From DATJPD01 sp036394195 (lineage in GTDB: Bacteria > Pseudomonadota > Alphaproteobacteria > CACIAM-22H2), in contig DASWFO010000058.1 in the NCBI GenBank assembly GCA_036394195.1, positions 1 through 16,537 on the forward strand: a DNA stretch of 16,537 nucleotides. Reading direction: 5' to 3'. A program made the position numbers and the translations under genes. Below, piece by piece: positions 1-7,520 of the stretch (within the stretch, counting starts at the first letter, position 1; each line of letters starts with the position of its first letter). The notes beneath the pieces are model-generated. The model did no database searches, was not told where the DNA came from, and saw only the letters and a list, made by a program, of their open reading frames with translations.

Positions 1-331
1 CGATGGACTCTATGTGGTCGGCGACGCCTTGATGGGCTCGAACTATGGTCACATCTCGTCGCTGGCCCTGAGGGCCCGCCTGCCGACTATGTTCAGCAAC
101 ACGGCCGCGATTGCCGCGGGCGGTTTGATGGCCTACGGGCCGAGCCGTCCTGACCTGTTCCGCCGAGCGGCGGAGTACGTCGACAAAATTCTGCGCGGCA
201 CCAAGCCTGGCGACATCCCGGTCGAACAGCCGACGAAGTTCATCCTCGCGGTCAATGTCGCCACCGCCAAGGCATTGGGCGTGACGGTCCCGCCATCGCT
301 CCTCGCCCTCGCCGACGAGGTGATTGAATGA
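1..331 (+). CDS. ABC transporter substrate-binding protein (ABC_sub_bind family), 3' part
   Basis: The reading frame is open from base 2, so this is the C-terminal ~109 residues of a gene that begins outside the window. The text matches the last third of the other three proteins in the array: GGLMAYGPSRPDLFRRAA, then a segment YVDKILRGTKPGDIPVEQPTKF, and the ending ADEVIE. This is the ABC_sub_bind (TrpX-like) family of periplasmic solute receptors for ABC importers; its ligand cannot be read from sequence. The stop codon overlaps the start of the next gene as ATGA (328-331), and GAGG at 317-320 within the last codons is placed as a ribosome binding site for that gene, so translation is probably coupled. 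An ATG at 14 is internal, not the start. Confidence 0.9.
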   Translation, partial: DGLYVVGDALMGSNYGHISSLALRARLPTMFSNTAAIAAGGLMAYGPSRPDLFRRAAEYVDKILRGTKPGDIPVEQPTKFILAVNVATAKALGVTVPPSLLALADEVIE

Positions 332-1311
332 GGCGGCGCGAGTTCATCACGCTGCTCGGTGGCGCAGCGGCGTGGCCGCTCGCGGCGCGTGCGCAACCGC
401 AGGCTAGGATGCGGCGCCTCGGCTTCCTCTCCTTAGGTCTTCCAAACGACGCGTTCGGCAAGAACAATACAGCCGCCTTCTTGCAGGGGCTTGATGTGCT
501 CGGATGGAAAGAAGGAGCCAACTTGCAGATCGACTGGCGCTGGTACGGCGCCGACGCCGCGCTCGCCGAACGCCAGGCGGCGGAACTGATTGGGCTCAAG
601 CCTGATGTGCTCCTCGCCGGCGGAAATCCAGCAGTTGAAAAGCTTCGCCAGCAATTGAAAACTGTTCCCGTCGTGTTCGTCCTCGTCAGCGACCCGGTCG
701 GGCTGGGCTACGTAGACAGCATCGCGCGTCCTGGCGGCAACTTAACAGGCTTCGAGAGCTATACTCCGCCGAATTACACAAAAGAGCTGCAAATGCTCAC
801 CGAGATCACGCCGCCGGCCACGGCTGTCGCTATTCTCTACAATCCCGCAACCGCGCCGTATGGCAGCCGCATGGTCCGCGCCATGCAAGACGCCGCCAAC
901 TCTATCGGCGTGACGGTGCGCGACGCGCCGTGCCACGAAGCTGCCGGGATTGAGGCGGTCGTTGCGGCGCTTCCCCCGCGCGGCGGGCTGTTAGCTCTCG
1001 GTGATATCTTCACCCAGGTGCACCGCGAAACGATCACCTCCCTCGCTCTCAAATACAAAGTTGCGACCGTCGCCAATACGCGTCAGCTAGCCGAGAGCGG
1101 CGCACTGATAACCTATGCTCTCGATATCCCTGACCTGTTCCGCCGCTCGACCACCTATGTCGATCGCATCCTCAAGGGCGCCAAACCCAGCGATTTGCCG
1201 GTGCAGGCGCCGACCAAGTTTCAGTTCATCATCAATCTCAAGACCGCGAAAGCACTCGGCCTGACCATCCCGCCGAATGTCCTCGCCACCGCCGACGAGG
1301 TCATAGAATGA
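328..1311 (+). CDS. ABC transporter substrate-binding protein, Tat-type signal peptide
   Basis: A 327-residue periplasmic solute receptor of the ABC_sub_bind family, normal full length. The N-terminus MRRREFITLLGG has the twin-arginine pattern (RRxFI) followed by a hydrophobic stretch and an Ala-rich cleavage region ending near ARAQ (residues 20-23), so export through Tat is likely. The body starts with the family-typical RLGFLSLG strand and ends with the conserved PTKFQFIINLKTAKALGL, then ADEVIE. The start at 328 lies in the ATGA overlap with the preceding gene, with GAGG 7 nt upstream. It is the second member of a four-gene paralogous array. No permease or ATP-binding subunit is within view, so the transporter partner and substrate are unknown. 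Amino acids or related small organics are the usual guess for TrpX-like receptors, which is family knowledge and not shown here. Confidence 0.93.
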   Translation: MRRREFITLLGGAAAWPLAARAQPQARMRRLGFLSLGLPNDAFGKNNTAAFLQGLDVLGWKEGANLQIDWRWYGADAALAERQAAELIGLKPDVLLAGGNPAVEKLRQQLKTVPVVFVLVSDPVGLGYVDSIARPGGNLTGFESYTPPNYTKELQMLTEITPPATAVAILYNPATAPYGSRMVRAMQDAANSIGVTVRDAPCHEAAGIEAVVAALPPRGGLLALGDIFTQVHRETITSLALKYKVATVANTRQLAESGALITYALDIPDLFRRSTTYVDRILKGAKPSDLPVQAPTKFQFIINLKTAKALGLTIPPNVLATADEVIE

Positions 1312-2285
1312 GGCGACGCGAGTTCATTGCCGGTGTCGGTGCCTCGATCGTCGTCTGGCCGACATGCGTCGTTGCGCAGCAATCGGGCTCGCTGCATGTC
1401 GGATTCTTAGGCGCGGCTTCGGAGGCCGGCTATGCCGGCCGCGTTGCCGCACTGCGGGCCGGCTTACACGACCTCGGCTACGTCGAGGGAAAGAACCTGG
1501 TCTTCGACGCTGTGTGGGCCGAGGGGAGATACGATCGCCTGAGCGGGCTTGCCGGCGATCTCGTCCGCCGTGGGGTCGACGTGATCGTCACCCACGGAAC
1601 GCCGGGGGCGAGCGCCGCGAAACAGGCGACCTCGACGGTGCCGATCGTGATGGCGGTCAGCGGAGACGCGGTAGCGATGAAAATCGTGGCCAGTCTCGCG
1701 CGGCCCGGCGGCAACGTCACCGGCTCCAGCTTCTTCAGCCCGGAGCTGAACGCGAAACGATTGTCGCTGTTTAAGGACTTACTGCCGAGGATCGGCCGCA
1801 TCGGCTTCCTGGTGAACCCGGACAACCCGATCTCCGAGCTCGAGATTCCCGACATGGATCGACTCGCCCGATTGTCCAACCTTGATGTCCAGCCATTTAA
1901 GGCAAGATCTCTTCGCGAAATCGAGCAGGTCTTCTCCGCAATGACCGAGCAGCGCATCCAAGCGGTGGTGATGGACAGTGACGGGTTATTCACCGCCAAC
2001 TACGGCGCCATCGCCGGCGCTGCGGCGATGCAGCGCCTGCCGACGATGAGCGAGCCTGATTTTGCGAAAGCGGGTGGCTTAGCGGGTTACGGCCCGAACT
2101 TTCTCGAAATGTTTCGTCGCGCGGCGACGTTCATTGACAAGATCGCGAAAGGTGCCAAGCCCGGCGATCTGCCAATCGAACAGCCTACGAAGTTCGATTT
2201 CATCGTCAACAACAAGGCCGCCCGATCGCTCGGCCTCGAACTTGAACCCGCCACATTGCTTCGCGCCGACGAGGTCATAGAATGA
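1308..2285 (+). CDS. ABC transporter substrate-binding protein, third of array
   Basis: A 325-residue paralogue of its neighbours in the ABC_sub_bind family. The leader MRRREFIAGVGASIVVWP keeps the twin-arginine motif, with a cleavage region around CVVAQQ (residues 20-25). The mature part opens with HVGFLGAASEAGYAGR, contains GGNVTGSSFFSPELNAKRL mid-protein (the family GGNxTG signature, hinge region) and ends PTKFDFIVNNKAARSLGLE then ADEVIE. The start codon lies in an ATGA overlap with the gene before it (1308-1311), with GAGG at 1297-1300. It is clearly diverged from the second copy, so this is an old duplication and not a recent one; ligand specificities may differ. Function as a soluble periplasmic receptor is family knowledge; the ligand is unknown. 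Confidence 0.93.
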   Translation: MRRREFIAGVGASIVVWPTCVVAQQSGSLHVGFLGAASEAGYAGRVAALRAGLHDLGYVEGKNLVFDAVWAEGRYDRLSGLAGDLVRRGVDVIVTHGTPGASAAKQATSTVPIVMAVSGDAVAMKIVASLARPGGNVTGSSFFSPELNAKRLSLFKDLLPRIGRIGFLVNPDNPISELEIPDMDRLARLSNLDVQPFKARSLREIEQVFSAMTEQRIQAVVMDSDGLFTANYGAIAGAAAMQRLPTMSEPDFAKAGGLAGYGPNFLEMFRRAATFIDKIAKGAKPGDLPIEQPTKFDFIVNNKAARSLGLELEPATLLRADEVIE

Positions 2286-3253
2286 GGCGGCGTCAGTTCA
2301 TCATCGGATTGGGCGTTGCGGCGGTGTGGCGGTCATTCGCGGCCGCCGCGCAGCAGGATGGCCGGCCGGTTATCGGCTTTCTGCACGCCGCCAGCGCCGA
2401 GAACGGAATGGCCGGACTGCTGCGCGGCCTCGCTGAGGGGGGCTATGTCGAAGGGCGCGATTTCACGATGGAGAGGCGTGCCGCCGAGGGACATCCCGAG
2501 CGGCTGGCCGGCCTCGCCAAAGAATTGATTGCGCGGCGCGTCGCCGTGCTCGTCGCAGCCGGCAACAACGGACCGGCGCTCACCATCAAGCCGACGACGA
2601 CGATCCCGATCGTCTTTGTCACCGCCCAAGATCCGATCGAAGGCGGGGTCGTGACCAGCCTCGCTCACCCCGGCAGCAACATCACCGGCATCGCGATGCT
2701 CGGCCGGAAGATCGATACGAAGCGACTCGAATTTCTCCATAAGCTGCTGCCCGCCGGTGCGGCCATCGGAGCGCTGGTCCATCCGGCTTATCCGGATTCG
2801 GCGCAGCAGCGCCGCGAGCTGCAAGAGGCCGGCGCCGCGATCGGCCGTCGTGTGCTGGTCGTACCCCCGGAAGCGATTAGCGATATCGACGGCGCGCTTG
2901 CCGATCTCGTCCGACAAGGCACCGCCGGGCTGGTGATCGCGGAGTCTCCGTTCTTCGTTGCTCAGCGGAAGCTCCTTGTTGCGGCGGCGCTGCGCCACAA
3001 GTTGGCGACGATCTCGTATCGGCGAGAGTTCGTCGACGACGGCGGCCTGCTCAGCTACGGAACGGATTTCAACGAGGCCTATCGGCAGGCCGGCCTCTAC
3101 GTCGCGCGCATCCTCGGCGGCGACAAGCCCGGCGACTTGCCCGTCGTGCAGCCGACCAAATTCGAGCTCGTGATCAACCTCAAGACCGCCAAGGCGCTCG
3201 GGATCACCGTCCCGCCGACCTTGCTCGCCACCGCGGACGAGGTGATCGAATAA
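2282..3253 (+). CDS. ABC transporter substrate-binding protein, last of array
   Basis: A 323-residue ABC_sub_bind receptor closing the array. Its leader is MRRRQFIIGLGVAAVW with cleavage likely near AAAAQQ (residues 20-25). The mature protein starts PVIGFLHAASAE and contains PGSNITGIAMLGRKIDTKRL and YGTDFNEAYRQAGLYVARIL. It ends with PTKFELVINLKTAKALGI and ADEVIE like the others. The start is coupled to the third gene by ATGA (2282-2285), with GAGG at 2271-2274. The gene ends in GAATAAGACGG where the other junctions read GAATGAGGCGG or GAATGAGGCGA, so the position of a next start codon is ATA; the array seems to stop here by decay of a further copy. Nothing recognisable as a permease follows. 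Confidence 0.93.
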   Translation: MRRRQFIIGLGVAAVWRSFAAAAQQDGRPVIGFLHAASAENGMAGLLRGLAEGGYVEGRDFTMERRAAEGHPERLAGLAKELIARRVAVLVAAGNNGPALTIKPTTTIPIVFVTAQDPIEGGVVTSLAHPGSNITGIAMLGRKIDTKRLEFLHKLLPAGAAIGALVHPAYPDSAQQRRELQEAGAAIGRRVLVVPPEAISDIDGALADLVRQGTAGLVIAESPFFVAQRKLLVAAALRHKLATISYRREFVDDGGLLSYGTDFNEAYRQAGLYVARILGGDKPGDLPVVQPTKFELVINLKTAKALGITVPPTLLATADEVIE

Positions 3254-3317
3254 GACGGCCGCTCGTGGCACAGCAGCGACAATGGAACGTGACGATCGGC
3301 TGTCCGGTTCTCGTGCC

Positions 3318-3605
3318 TTAGCGGACACTCGCCTTCTCAAGAAATCGCGCTACCAACCGCCGCGCCCGGTCCGTCGTGGGTTTCGATTTCCCCTCCTCGT
3401 AGCGTTGAAGGGTGTTCTCATCCATCCCGAGCCGGCGGGCAGCCTCCTTCCGGGGGATGCCCAACTCGCGATATTTTGCCTGCAGGCGCTCCCCGAGGGC
3501 TTTGGGCTCTGGCTGGGGGTCATATCCGAGAAACGCGATGATCCGCCGCCATTGCCGCAGTTCAGGTGTTTTCCGATCCAACTCCCATTCCATGACCGTG
3601 TTCAC
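3318..3605 (-). CDS. helix-turn-helix (XRE-like) regulator, 5'-truncated
   Basis: This open frame from GTG 3605 encodes 95 residues, ending with a complete HTH of the Cro/C1 type (LGERLQAKYRELGIPRKEA, then a recognition segment LGMDENTLQRYEEGKSKP). The frame, however, stays open upstream to 3776 and still reads as good protein: VCLKTERPLPYPRFPTTFGG then HLRKRRYELELLQRQAAKRL leads straight into the annotated start. The native protein therefore had two HTH domains joined by IIAFLGYDPQPEP, an arrangement known in small rhizobial regulators. No ATG, GTG or TTG lies between the stop at 3777-3779 and 3605 in this frame. The gene has probably lost its start at a junction with the YifB fragment that begins at about 3766. 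A short product from GTG 3605 would lack most of the first HTH. DNA-binding is likely for the family; targets are unknown. Confidence 0.7.
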   Translation of the reverse strand: MNTVMEWELDRKTPELRQWRRIIAFLGYDPQPEPKALGERLQAKYRELGIPRKEAARRLGMDENTLQRYEEGKSKPTTDRARRLVARFLEKASVR

Positions 3606-3765
3606 GGCGACGCCTAGTCGCTTGGCCGCTTGCCGTTGTAGGAGCTCCAGCTCATATCGACGCTTTCGGAGATGGCCTCCGAAAGTGGTCGGAAACCGGG
3701 GGTATGGAAGCGGTCTTTCTGTTTTTAAACAGACTTTTACGTATGGCAGGAAGGCAACGCGTCTA

Positions 3766-4251
3766 TGCCGCTGCGGCTACCTCGACGACCCGTCGCAGGC
3801 CTGCGGCCGGGCCCCCAAATGCGCGATCGAGTATCAGTCGAAAATTTCCGGCCCGCTGTTCGACCGCATCGACCTGCATGTCGACGTGCCGGCGGTGAGT
3901 GCCGCCGATCTCAGCCTGCCCCCGCCCGCCGAATCCTCAAGCGACGTGGCGACGCGGGTCGCCGCAGCGCGGATAATCCGGAGCGAGCGCGTGGCGAGCG
4001 TGGCCGCCGACCGCCGGCCGCGCACCAACGCCGAGCTCGACGGCGAACTCCTGGAGCAGCTGGCCGCGCCCGAGTCCGCCGGCCGCAAGCTGCTCACCGA
4101 CGCCGCCGACCGCCTGAAGCTCACCGCGCGCGGCTATCACCGCGTGCTGCGCGTCGCGCGCACCTTGGCCGACCTCGACCGTGCCGCGACCGTGGCGCGC
4201 ATCCACATCGCCGAGGCGCTCAGCTATCGCAGGATTGCGCTGCCGAGGTGA
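3766..4251 (+). pseudogene. yifB: YifB/ComM Mg-chelatase-like ATPase, C-terminal fragment
   Basis: The frame from 3766 reads CRCGYLDDPSQACGRAPKCA and continues with EYQSKISGPLFDRIDLHVDV, the region after the Walker motifs in YifB/ComM (normally about 500 residues). It ends in the typical tail LTARGYHRVLRVARTLADLD and VARIHIAEALSYRR. The AAA+ core with Walker A and B and the N-terminal Lon-like domain are missing. The consensus MNPCRCGY is broken just before CRCGY, so the homology starts at the junction with the truncated HTH gene at about 3764. ComM acts as a branch-migration helicase in natural transformation in other bacteria; this fragment cannot do that. An open frame runs upstream to 3412, but that part is antisense to the HTH gene and is not YifB-like. 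Confidence 0.85.
4192..4251 (+). repeat. yifB 3'-end repeat, copy 1
   Basis: The last 20 codons of the yifB fragment, including the stop. The same 60-bp stretch recurs at 6727-6786 with 54 of 60 identical bases by hand alignment; five of the six differences are synonymous and one changes Leu to Phe. Copies are in direct orientation, 2,535 bp apart. Confidence 0.8.
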
Positions 4252-4528
4252 AAATGAGCTTTCCGAGCGTTAAGCGCATCGCGCCAAAAAGCACTGTTCA
4301 CGCAAAAACGCTGGATCTGTGCAGCCAGCCTGCGTCGCGAAATTCACGTTCAAAAAGTCTGGAGCGTCTTTCGATATTTTCAGTTTCTCCAGTGGCCGCC
4401 CGTGGATAACGCGCGTTCCATCCACCGACGCCACGAGTCCTTGAATGAGGTGATCATCAGTTCAGTACCCGACGCCATCGGCAACCGGCGGGCTCGCGAC
4501 CAGAAGAAGAACCCAGGGAGAGAGCGCC

Positions 4529-4870
4529 ATGTCAGTGCCCGGAACTTTCGGCGACGAGCGGAACAACAGACGACCCGTGGCCTCCGGTACGCAATGCCGG
4601 GCGGCTCGCGGCCTGTTGAACTGGACCCAGAAGAGGCTGGCGGAGGAAGCTGGCGTCGCGCGCAAGACGATCGCGGATTTCGAAGTCGGCGATCGACGGC
4701 TCCGCTATCGCACCAGACGCGACATCACCGAGACGCTCGAGCGGGCGGGCGTTGAGTTTCTGTGGTCCGGCGGAACGGGTGGCGAAGGATTGCGGCTTGC
4801 CAAAGGCGTCCGGCCCGGCTCCCCGTTGGCCCGAACCGACCCGGATCGCCAGCCGGTCAAAGCGGATTGA
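4529..4870 (+). CDS. XRE-family helix-turn-helix transcriptional regulator
   Basis: A 113-residue small DNA-binding protein. The HTH spans roughly residues 24-55: RAARGLLNWTQKRLAEEAGV then ARKTIADFEVGDRRL, followed by a helical segment ending ETLERAGVEFLWSGGTGGEG and LRLAKG. This arrangement (HTH, then an xxLExAGVEF helix, then a GGxGVRL turn) is typical of short rhizobial XRE proteins. The start ATG 4529 is preceded by AGGGAG (4515-4520) at 8 nt spacing. The first ~23 residues and the tail after about residue 92 look unstructured. It stands alone between the YifB fragment and a small hypothetical gene, so its target could be its own promoter or nearby genes; nothing in the sequence decides that. 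Confidence 0.85.
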   Translation: MSVPGTFGDERNNRRPVASGTQCRAARGLLNWTQKRLAEEAGVARKTIADFEVGDRRLRYRTRRDITETLERAGVEFLWSGGTGGEGLRLAKGVRPGSPLARTDPDRQPVKAD

Positions 4871-5024
4871 CGAGTTGCGGCAAAAGACGCGGGTGATGCC
4901 TTTGATGTCACATGCCTGGACTTATCCCCGACTATCGCACCGGCTCGGGGTTATCCCGCTTGACCGCTTTGCGCCAAATCGCGTAATCCCACCGGCTTCG
5001 GAACAAGGTGATGCGGCGGTAACC

Positions 5025-5198
5025 ATGCCTTCCGAGGACCCGCGCCTTCAGCGATATCGCGCCCAGGCCATGGACCTGCTGCGCACGGCCGCGATGACCC
5101 GGAACGTCGGTCTCAAGGAAGAATACGTGCGCCTTGCGCATGAATACGAGGCGCTGGCCGATGAGGTCGCCGAGTTCGAGCCGCCGACCCTCCACTAG
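5025..5198 (+). CDS. small conserved-type hypothetical protein
   Basis: A 57-residue protein starting MPSEDPRLQRYRAQAMDLLR and rich in helix formers. The pattern YR..A..L...A........EE...LAHEYEALADEV resembles a common family of small rhizobial proteins of unknown function. The gene at 12905-13120 in this window has the same pattern (YRDNARRLRVLA then YERMADQI). I chose ATG 5025 because the frame upstream (open back to 4752) reads as non-protein-like text and overlaps the XRE gene. The ribosome binding site is weak. It probably forms an amphipathic helical hairpin; no catalytic motif is visible. Function unknown. Confidence 0.55.
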   Translation: MPSEDPRLQRYRAQAMDLLRTAAMTRNVGLKEEYVRLAHEYEALADEVAEFEPPTLH

Positions 5199-5311
5199 CG
5201 CGAACATGCGACGGCCGTGGCCAGGCCGGCGGTCGGGATCGGCAAAACCGCGCGCACGAACCCGACTGGGCGCGAGGGAGTTTTCAGAACCGCACCGTTA
5301 CCAGCGCGCGC

Positions 5312-6705
5312 ACGGATGAAAAATTCTGCGGAGCGCATAAACTATTTCGTCCCGACGGACGCTACCTGCCCCACCGCGAGACGCCGATGGAGCGGGTTCT
5401 GCGAACCGGCAACGCTGCTCGCGACCAGGAAGTGATCATCGAGCAGCCGGATGGGTCGCGCGTGACCGTTCTGGTCAACATCGCGCCGCTCTTTGACGGG
5501 AGCCGCACGTTGATCGGTGCCGTCAACTGCTTTCAAGATCTGAGCGCGCAAAAGCGCTCCGAGGACGAGCGCGCGCAGCTCCGCGAGGAGTTGCACCAGG
5601 CCCAAAAGATGCAGGCCCTGGGCTCACCGGGGGGATCGCGCACGACTTCAACAACCTGCTCACCGGAATAAAAGCTTCGCTCGACCTGTTGCGGCGCCGT
5701 CTGGACGCGGGTCGCACCGACGGGCTTCATCGCTTCGTATACACTGCCTCGACATCGGCGAAGCGCTGCGCCGCGCTCATCAACAGGCTGTTGGTCTTCG
5801 CGCGGCGGCATCCACTCGACATCAAGCCCGTCGACGTCAACGTCCTGATCACCAGCATGGACGACCTGCTTCGGCAGACGCTTGACGATAACACCACCTT
5901 CAAGACGATGCTGAAGGCCGGTCTCTGGCCGGCGCCGACCGATGCCAATCAGCTTGAGAGCGCGATCCTGAATCTTGTGATCAACGCCCGCGATGCCATG
6001 GCCGAGGGCGGCCAGCTGACCATCGAGACGGCGAATACGTATTTCGACGGGACCCAGGCGCACGCAGGCGACTACGTGGTGATCAGCGTGTCGGACACAG
6101 GACGTGGCATGCCCGCCGATGTGATCGCGAAGGCGTTCGATCCGTTCTTTACGACAAAACCGATCGGCCAGGGCAGCGGTCTCGGCCTGTCGATCATCCA
6201 CGGCTTCGTCAATCAGTCAGGCGGGCACGTTACAATCGACAGCGAGGTCGGCAACGGCACCACGGTTAAACTCTACCTGCCTCGCGCAATGGAAGATGCA
6301 GAGCGGCGGCACAAGGTGCCCGACGTCTGCGCGCACGGACGGGGCGAAACGGTGCTGGTGGTGGAGGATGATGCGAGCGTGCGTTCGTCGATTGCGGAGC
6401 TGCTTCACGAGCTCGGCTATCGCTCCGCCGAGGCGTCGGATCCGCGAATGGCACTCCCGCTTCTTGAATCCGCTCTGCCGATCGATCTGCTCGTCACCGA
6501 CCTGAGTTTGCCGAACATGAGCGGGCGTCAGCTAGCCGGGATCGCGCGCCGGCTCCGGCCGGGCCTGAAGGTGCTGTTGGTCAGCGGCTACGCCGAGGGC
6601 ACCGCCGTCCGCAGCGCCGCTCTCCCACCGGGGATGGACATGATGACCAAGCCCTTCGACCTCATCACGTTCGGCGCCAAGATCCGGGACCTCATCGAAA
6701 GCTGA
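5312..6705 (+). pseudogene. PAS hybrid histidine kinase with receiver domain, frameshifted and 5'-truncated
   Basis: Homology begins at about 5312 inside a PAS domain (DEKFCGAHKLFRPDGRYLPH, later LIGAVNCFQDLSAQKR) without an upstream start. The frame reaches KMQALG and then shifts at 5621-5625: family members, including the intact kinase at 8881-11286, read ALGELTGG, and here four bases are missing. The next frame restores LTGGIAHDFNNLLTGI with the phospho-acceptor His codon at 5641. It continues through the N-box (ILNLVINARDAM, Asn at 5983), DTGRGM and GSGLGLSIIHGF. A receiver domain follows, with VLVVEDD, Asp at 6499 in LLVTDLSLP and Lys at 6649 in TKPFD. All late motifs are intact, so the damage may be recent or a sequencing error, but the missing N-terminus argues for a true pseudogene. 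Cytosolic; the signal is unknown. Confidence 0.85.
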
Positions 6706-6726
6706 TGTCCGGTTGCGGATGGGGCG

Positions 6727-6786
6727 GTCGCGCGCATCCACATCGCGGAGGCGTTCAGCTATCGAAGAATTGCGCTGCCGCGGTGA
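6727..6786 (+). repeat. yifB: yifB 3'-end repeat, copy 2 (isolated remnant)
   Basis: The bases encode VARIHIAEAFSYRRIALPR followed by TGA, the terminal 19 residues of YifB/ComM, directly after the broken kinase gene. No further YifB sequence precedes it beyond about 6718. It matches the tail at 4192-4251 at 54 of 60 positions. It is either one end of a duplicated or inserted segment, or a second eroded yifB copy. Confidence 0.8.
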
Positions 6787-6931
6787 ACGCCACCTCACTC
6801 TGACCCCAATTCTGCCAATTCTGGCTGCAGGCGCAGCGCCGCAAAGCGGCAGCCTGAACCGGTCGGAACTCCGCTCCCGCGCCCGCGTTGGCCTATCGAG
6901 GACATCAGCTTCAGCGTTGGAGGAGCGGGAT

Positions 6932-7183
6932 ATGCAGATGCGCGAGCTCTACAGCAGTCCAAATGGTGACCGGTGGTCGCTGGTCCGCGAGACGGCGGCG
7001 AGCCGGGTCGCAATCAGGCATGAGCCGAACATTTCGTCCGGGGGCAGAACGACCTTGATCGATGTCGGCTCGTTTCTCAGCCGAGGGGGGCAGGGTCCCG
7101 AGCATCAGGCATTGCTCCAGCTGATCGGGTCGCTGCTCGATGACGTGTCCACGCAGCCAACCGTCGAAACGGAAACTGCCTGA
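6932..7183 (+). CDS. small conserved-type hypothetical protein
   Basis: An 83-residue protein starting MQMRELYSSPNGDRWSLVRE with VAIRHEPNISSGGRTTLIDV in the middle and HQALLQLIGSLLDD near the end. Short proteins of this pattern (LYSSxNGDRW, then RHxxNxxSGG, then a helix ending LLxLIG) are familiar from Bradyrhizobium-type genomes, where they have no assigned function. ATG 6932 is chosen because GGAGGAG lies at 6919-6925 with 6 nt spacing; the frame is open further upstream, but that part is the YifB tail and non-coding sequence. A second ATG at 6938 is possible. Predicted as a small soluble alpha/beta protein without visible catalytic residues. Confidence 0.75.
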   Translation: MQMRELYSSPNGDRWSLVRETAASRVAIRHEPNISSGGRTTLIDVGSFLSRGGQGPEHQALLQLIGSLLDDVSTQPTVETETA

Positions 7184-7227
7184 CAGCAAAGCACTGAGCC
7201 CGTTTCCCAATCGGGGATGCCGCCGCC

Positions 7228-7405
7228 TCAGTACACGCGCTCCTTTGGCGGGATCGAGGAGACCTCGTTCGACAGCGGCTGCAGGTGGACCGGCCGGTAG
7301 TCGAGCCGGACGCGGCCGGCGTCATCCAGCGACGCGTGCCGCCGGCGCCACGATCACGACGTCATGGCTATGCTCGATGATTTCGTAAGCCCGGCTCATC
7401 ACCAT
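7228..7405 (-). pseudogene. sdhA: succinate dehydrogenase flavoprotein SdhA, collapsed to N- and C-terminal ends
   Basis: On the minus strand, the frame from ATG 7405 reads MVMSRAYEIIEHSHDVVIV, the start of an SdhA just before its FAD-binding GAGGAG loop. It then falls into another frame reading WRRRHASLDDAGRVRLDY, RPVHLQPLSNEVSSIPPKER and VY, then TGA at 7228-7230, the typical SdhA C-terminus. Around 550 central residues are missing. The two parts meet at about 7340-7351 in a GC-rich stretch (GGCGCCGGCGGC) that could occur near both ends of an intact gene, which suggests deletion through short homology. Both terminal pieces are short, so the family assignment rests on about 60 residues. No sdhB, sdhC or sdhD is nearby. 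Confidence 0.65.
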
Positions 7406-7520
7406 CACGACGGGTCCGAAAAGCTTCCGAAAAATCGTCGGTGACTAACTCTGGGCGCCAATAATAGCCTATTGGTCATCCACTGCGCAGGCGGCGCCCG
7501 GCCCGAACACAGGAGAGCCT

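Noticed and set aside
2333..3340. Minus-strand frame of 335 codons opposite the fourth binding protein
   Set aside because: Charged, repetitive shadow text; the plus strand is an unambiguous family member.
3663..3685. Perfect hairpin CTTTCGGAG-ATGGC-CTCCGAAAG, considered as a terminator
   Set aside because: It lies within the coding text TFGGHLRKR of the HTH gene and lacks a T-run, so it is more likely a result of codon choice.
4252..4528. Interval of lower GC after the yifB fragment, examined for a transposase remnant or promoter
   Set aside because: No recognisable protein text, terminal repeats or hairpin-T-run found.
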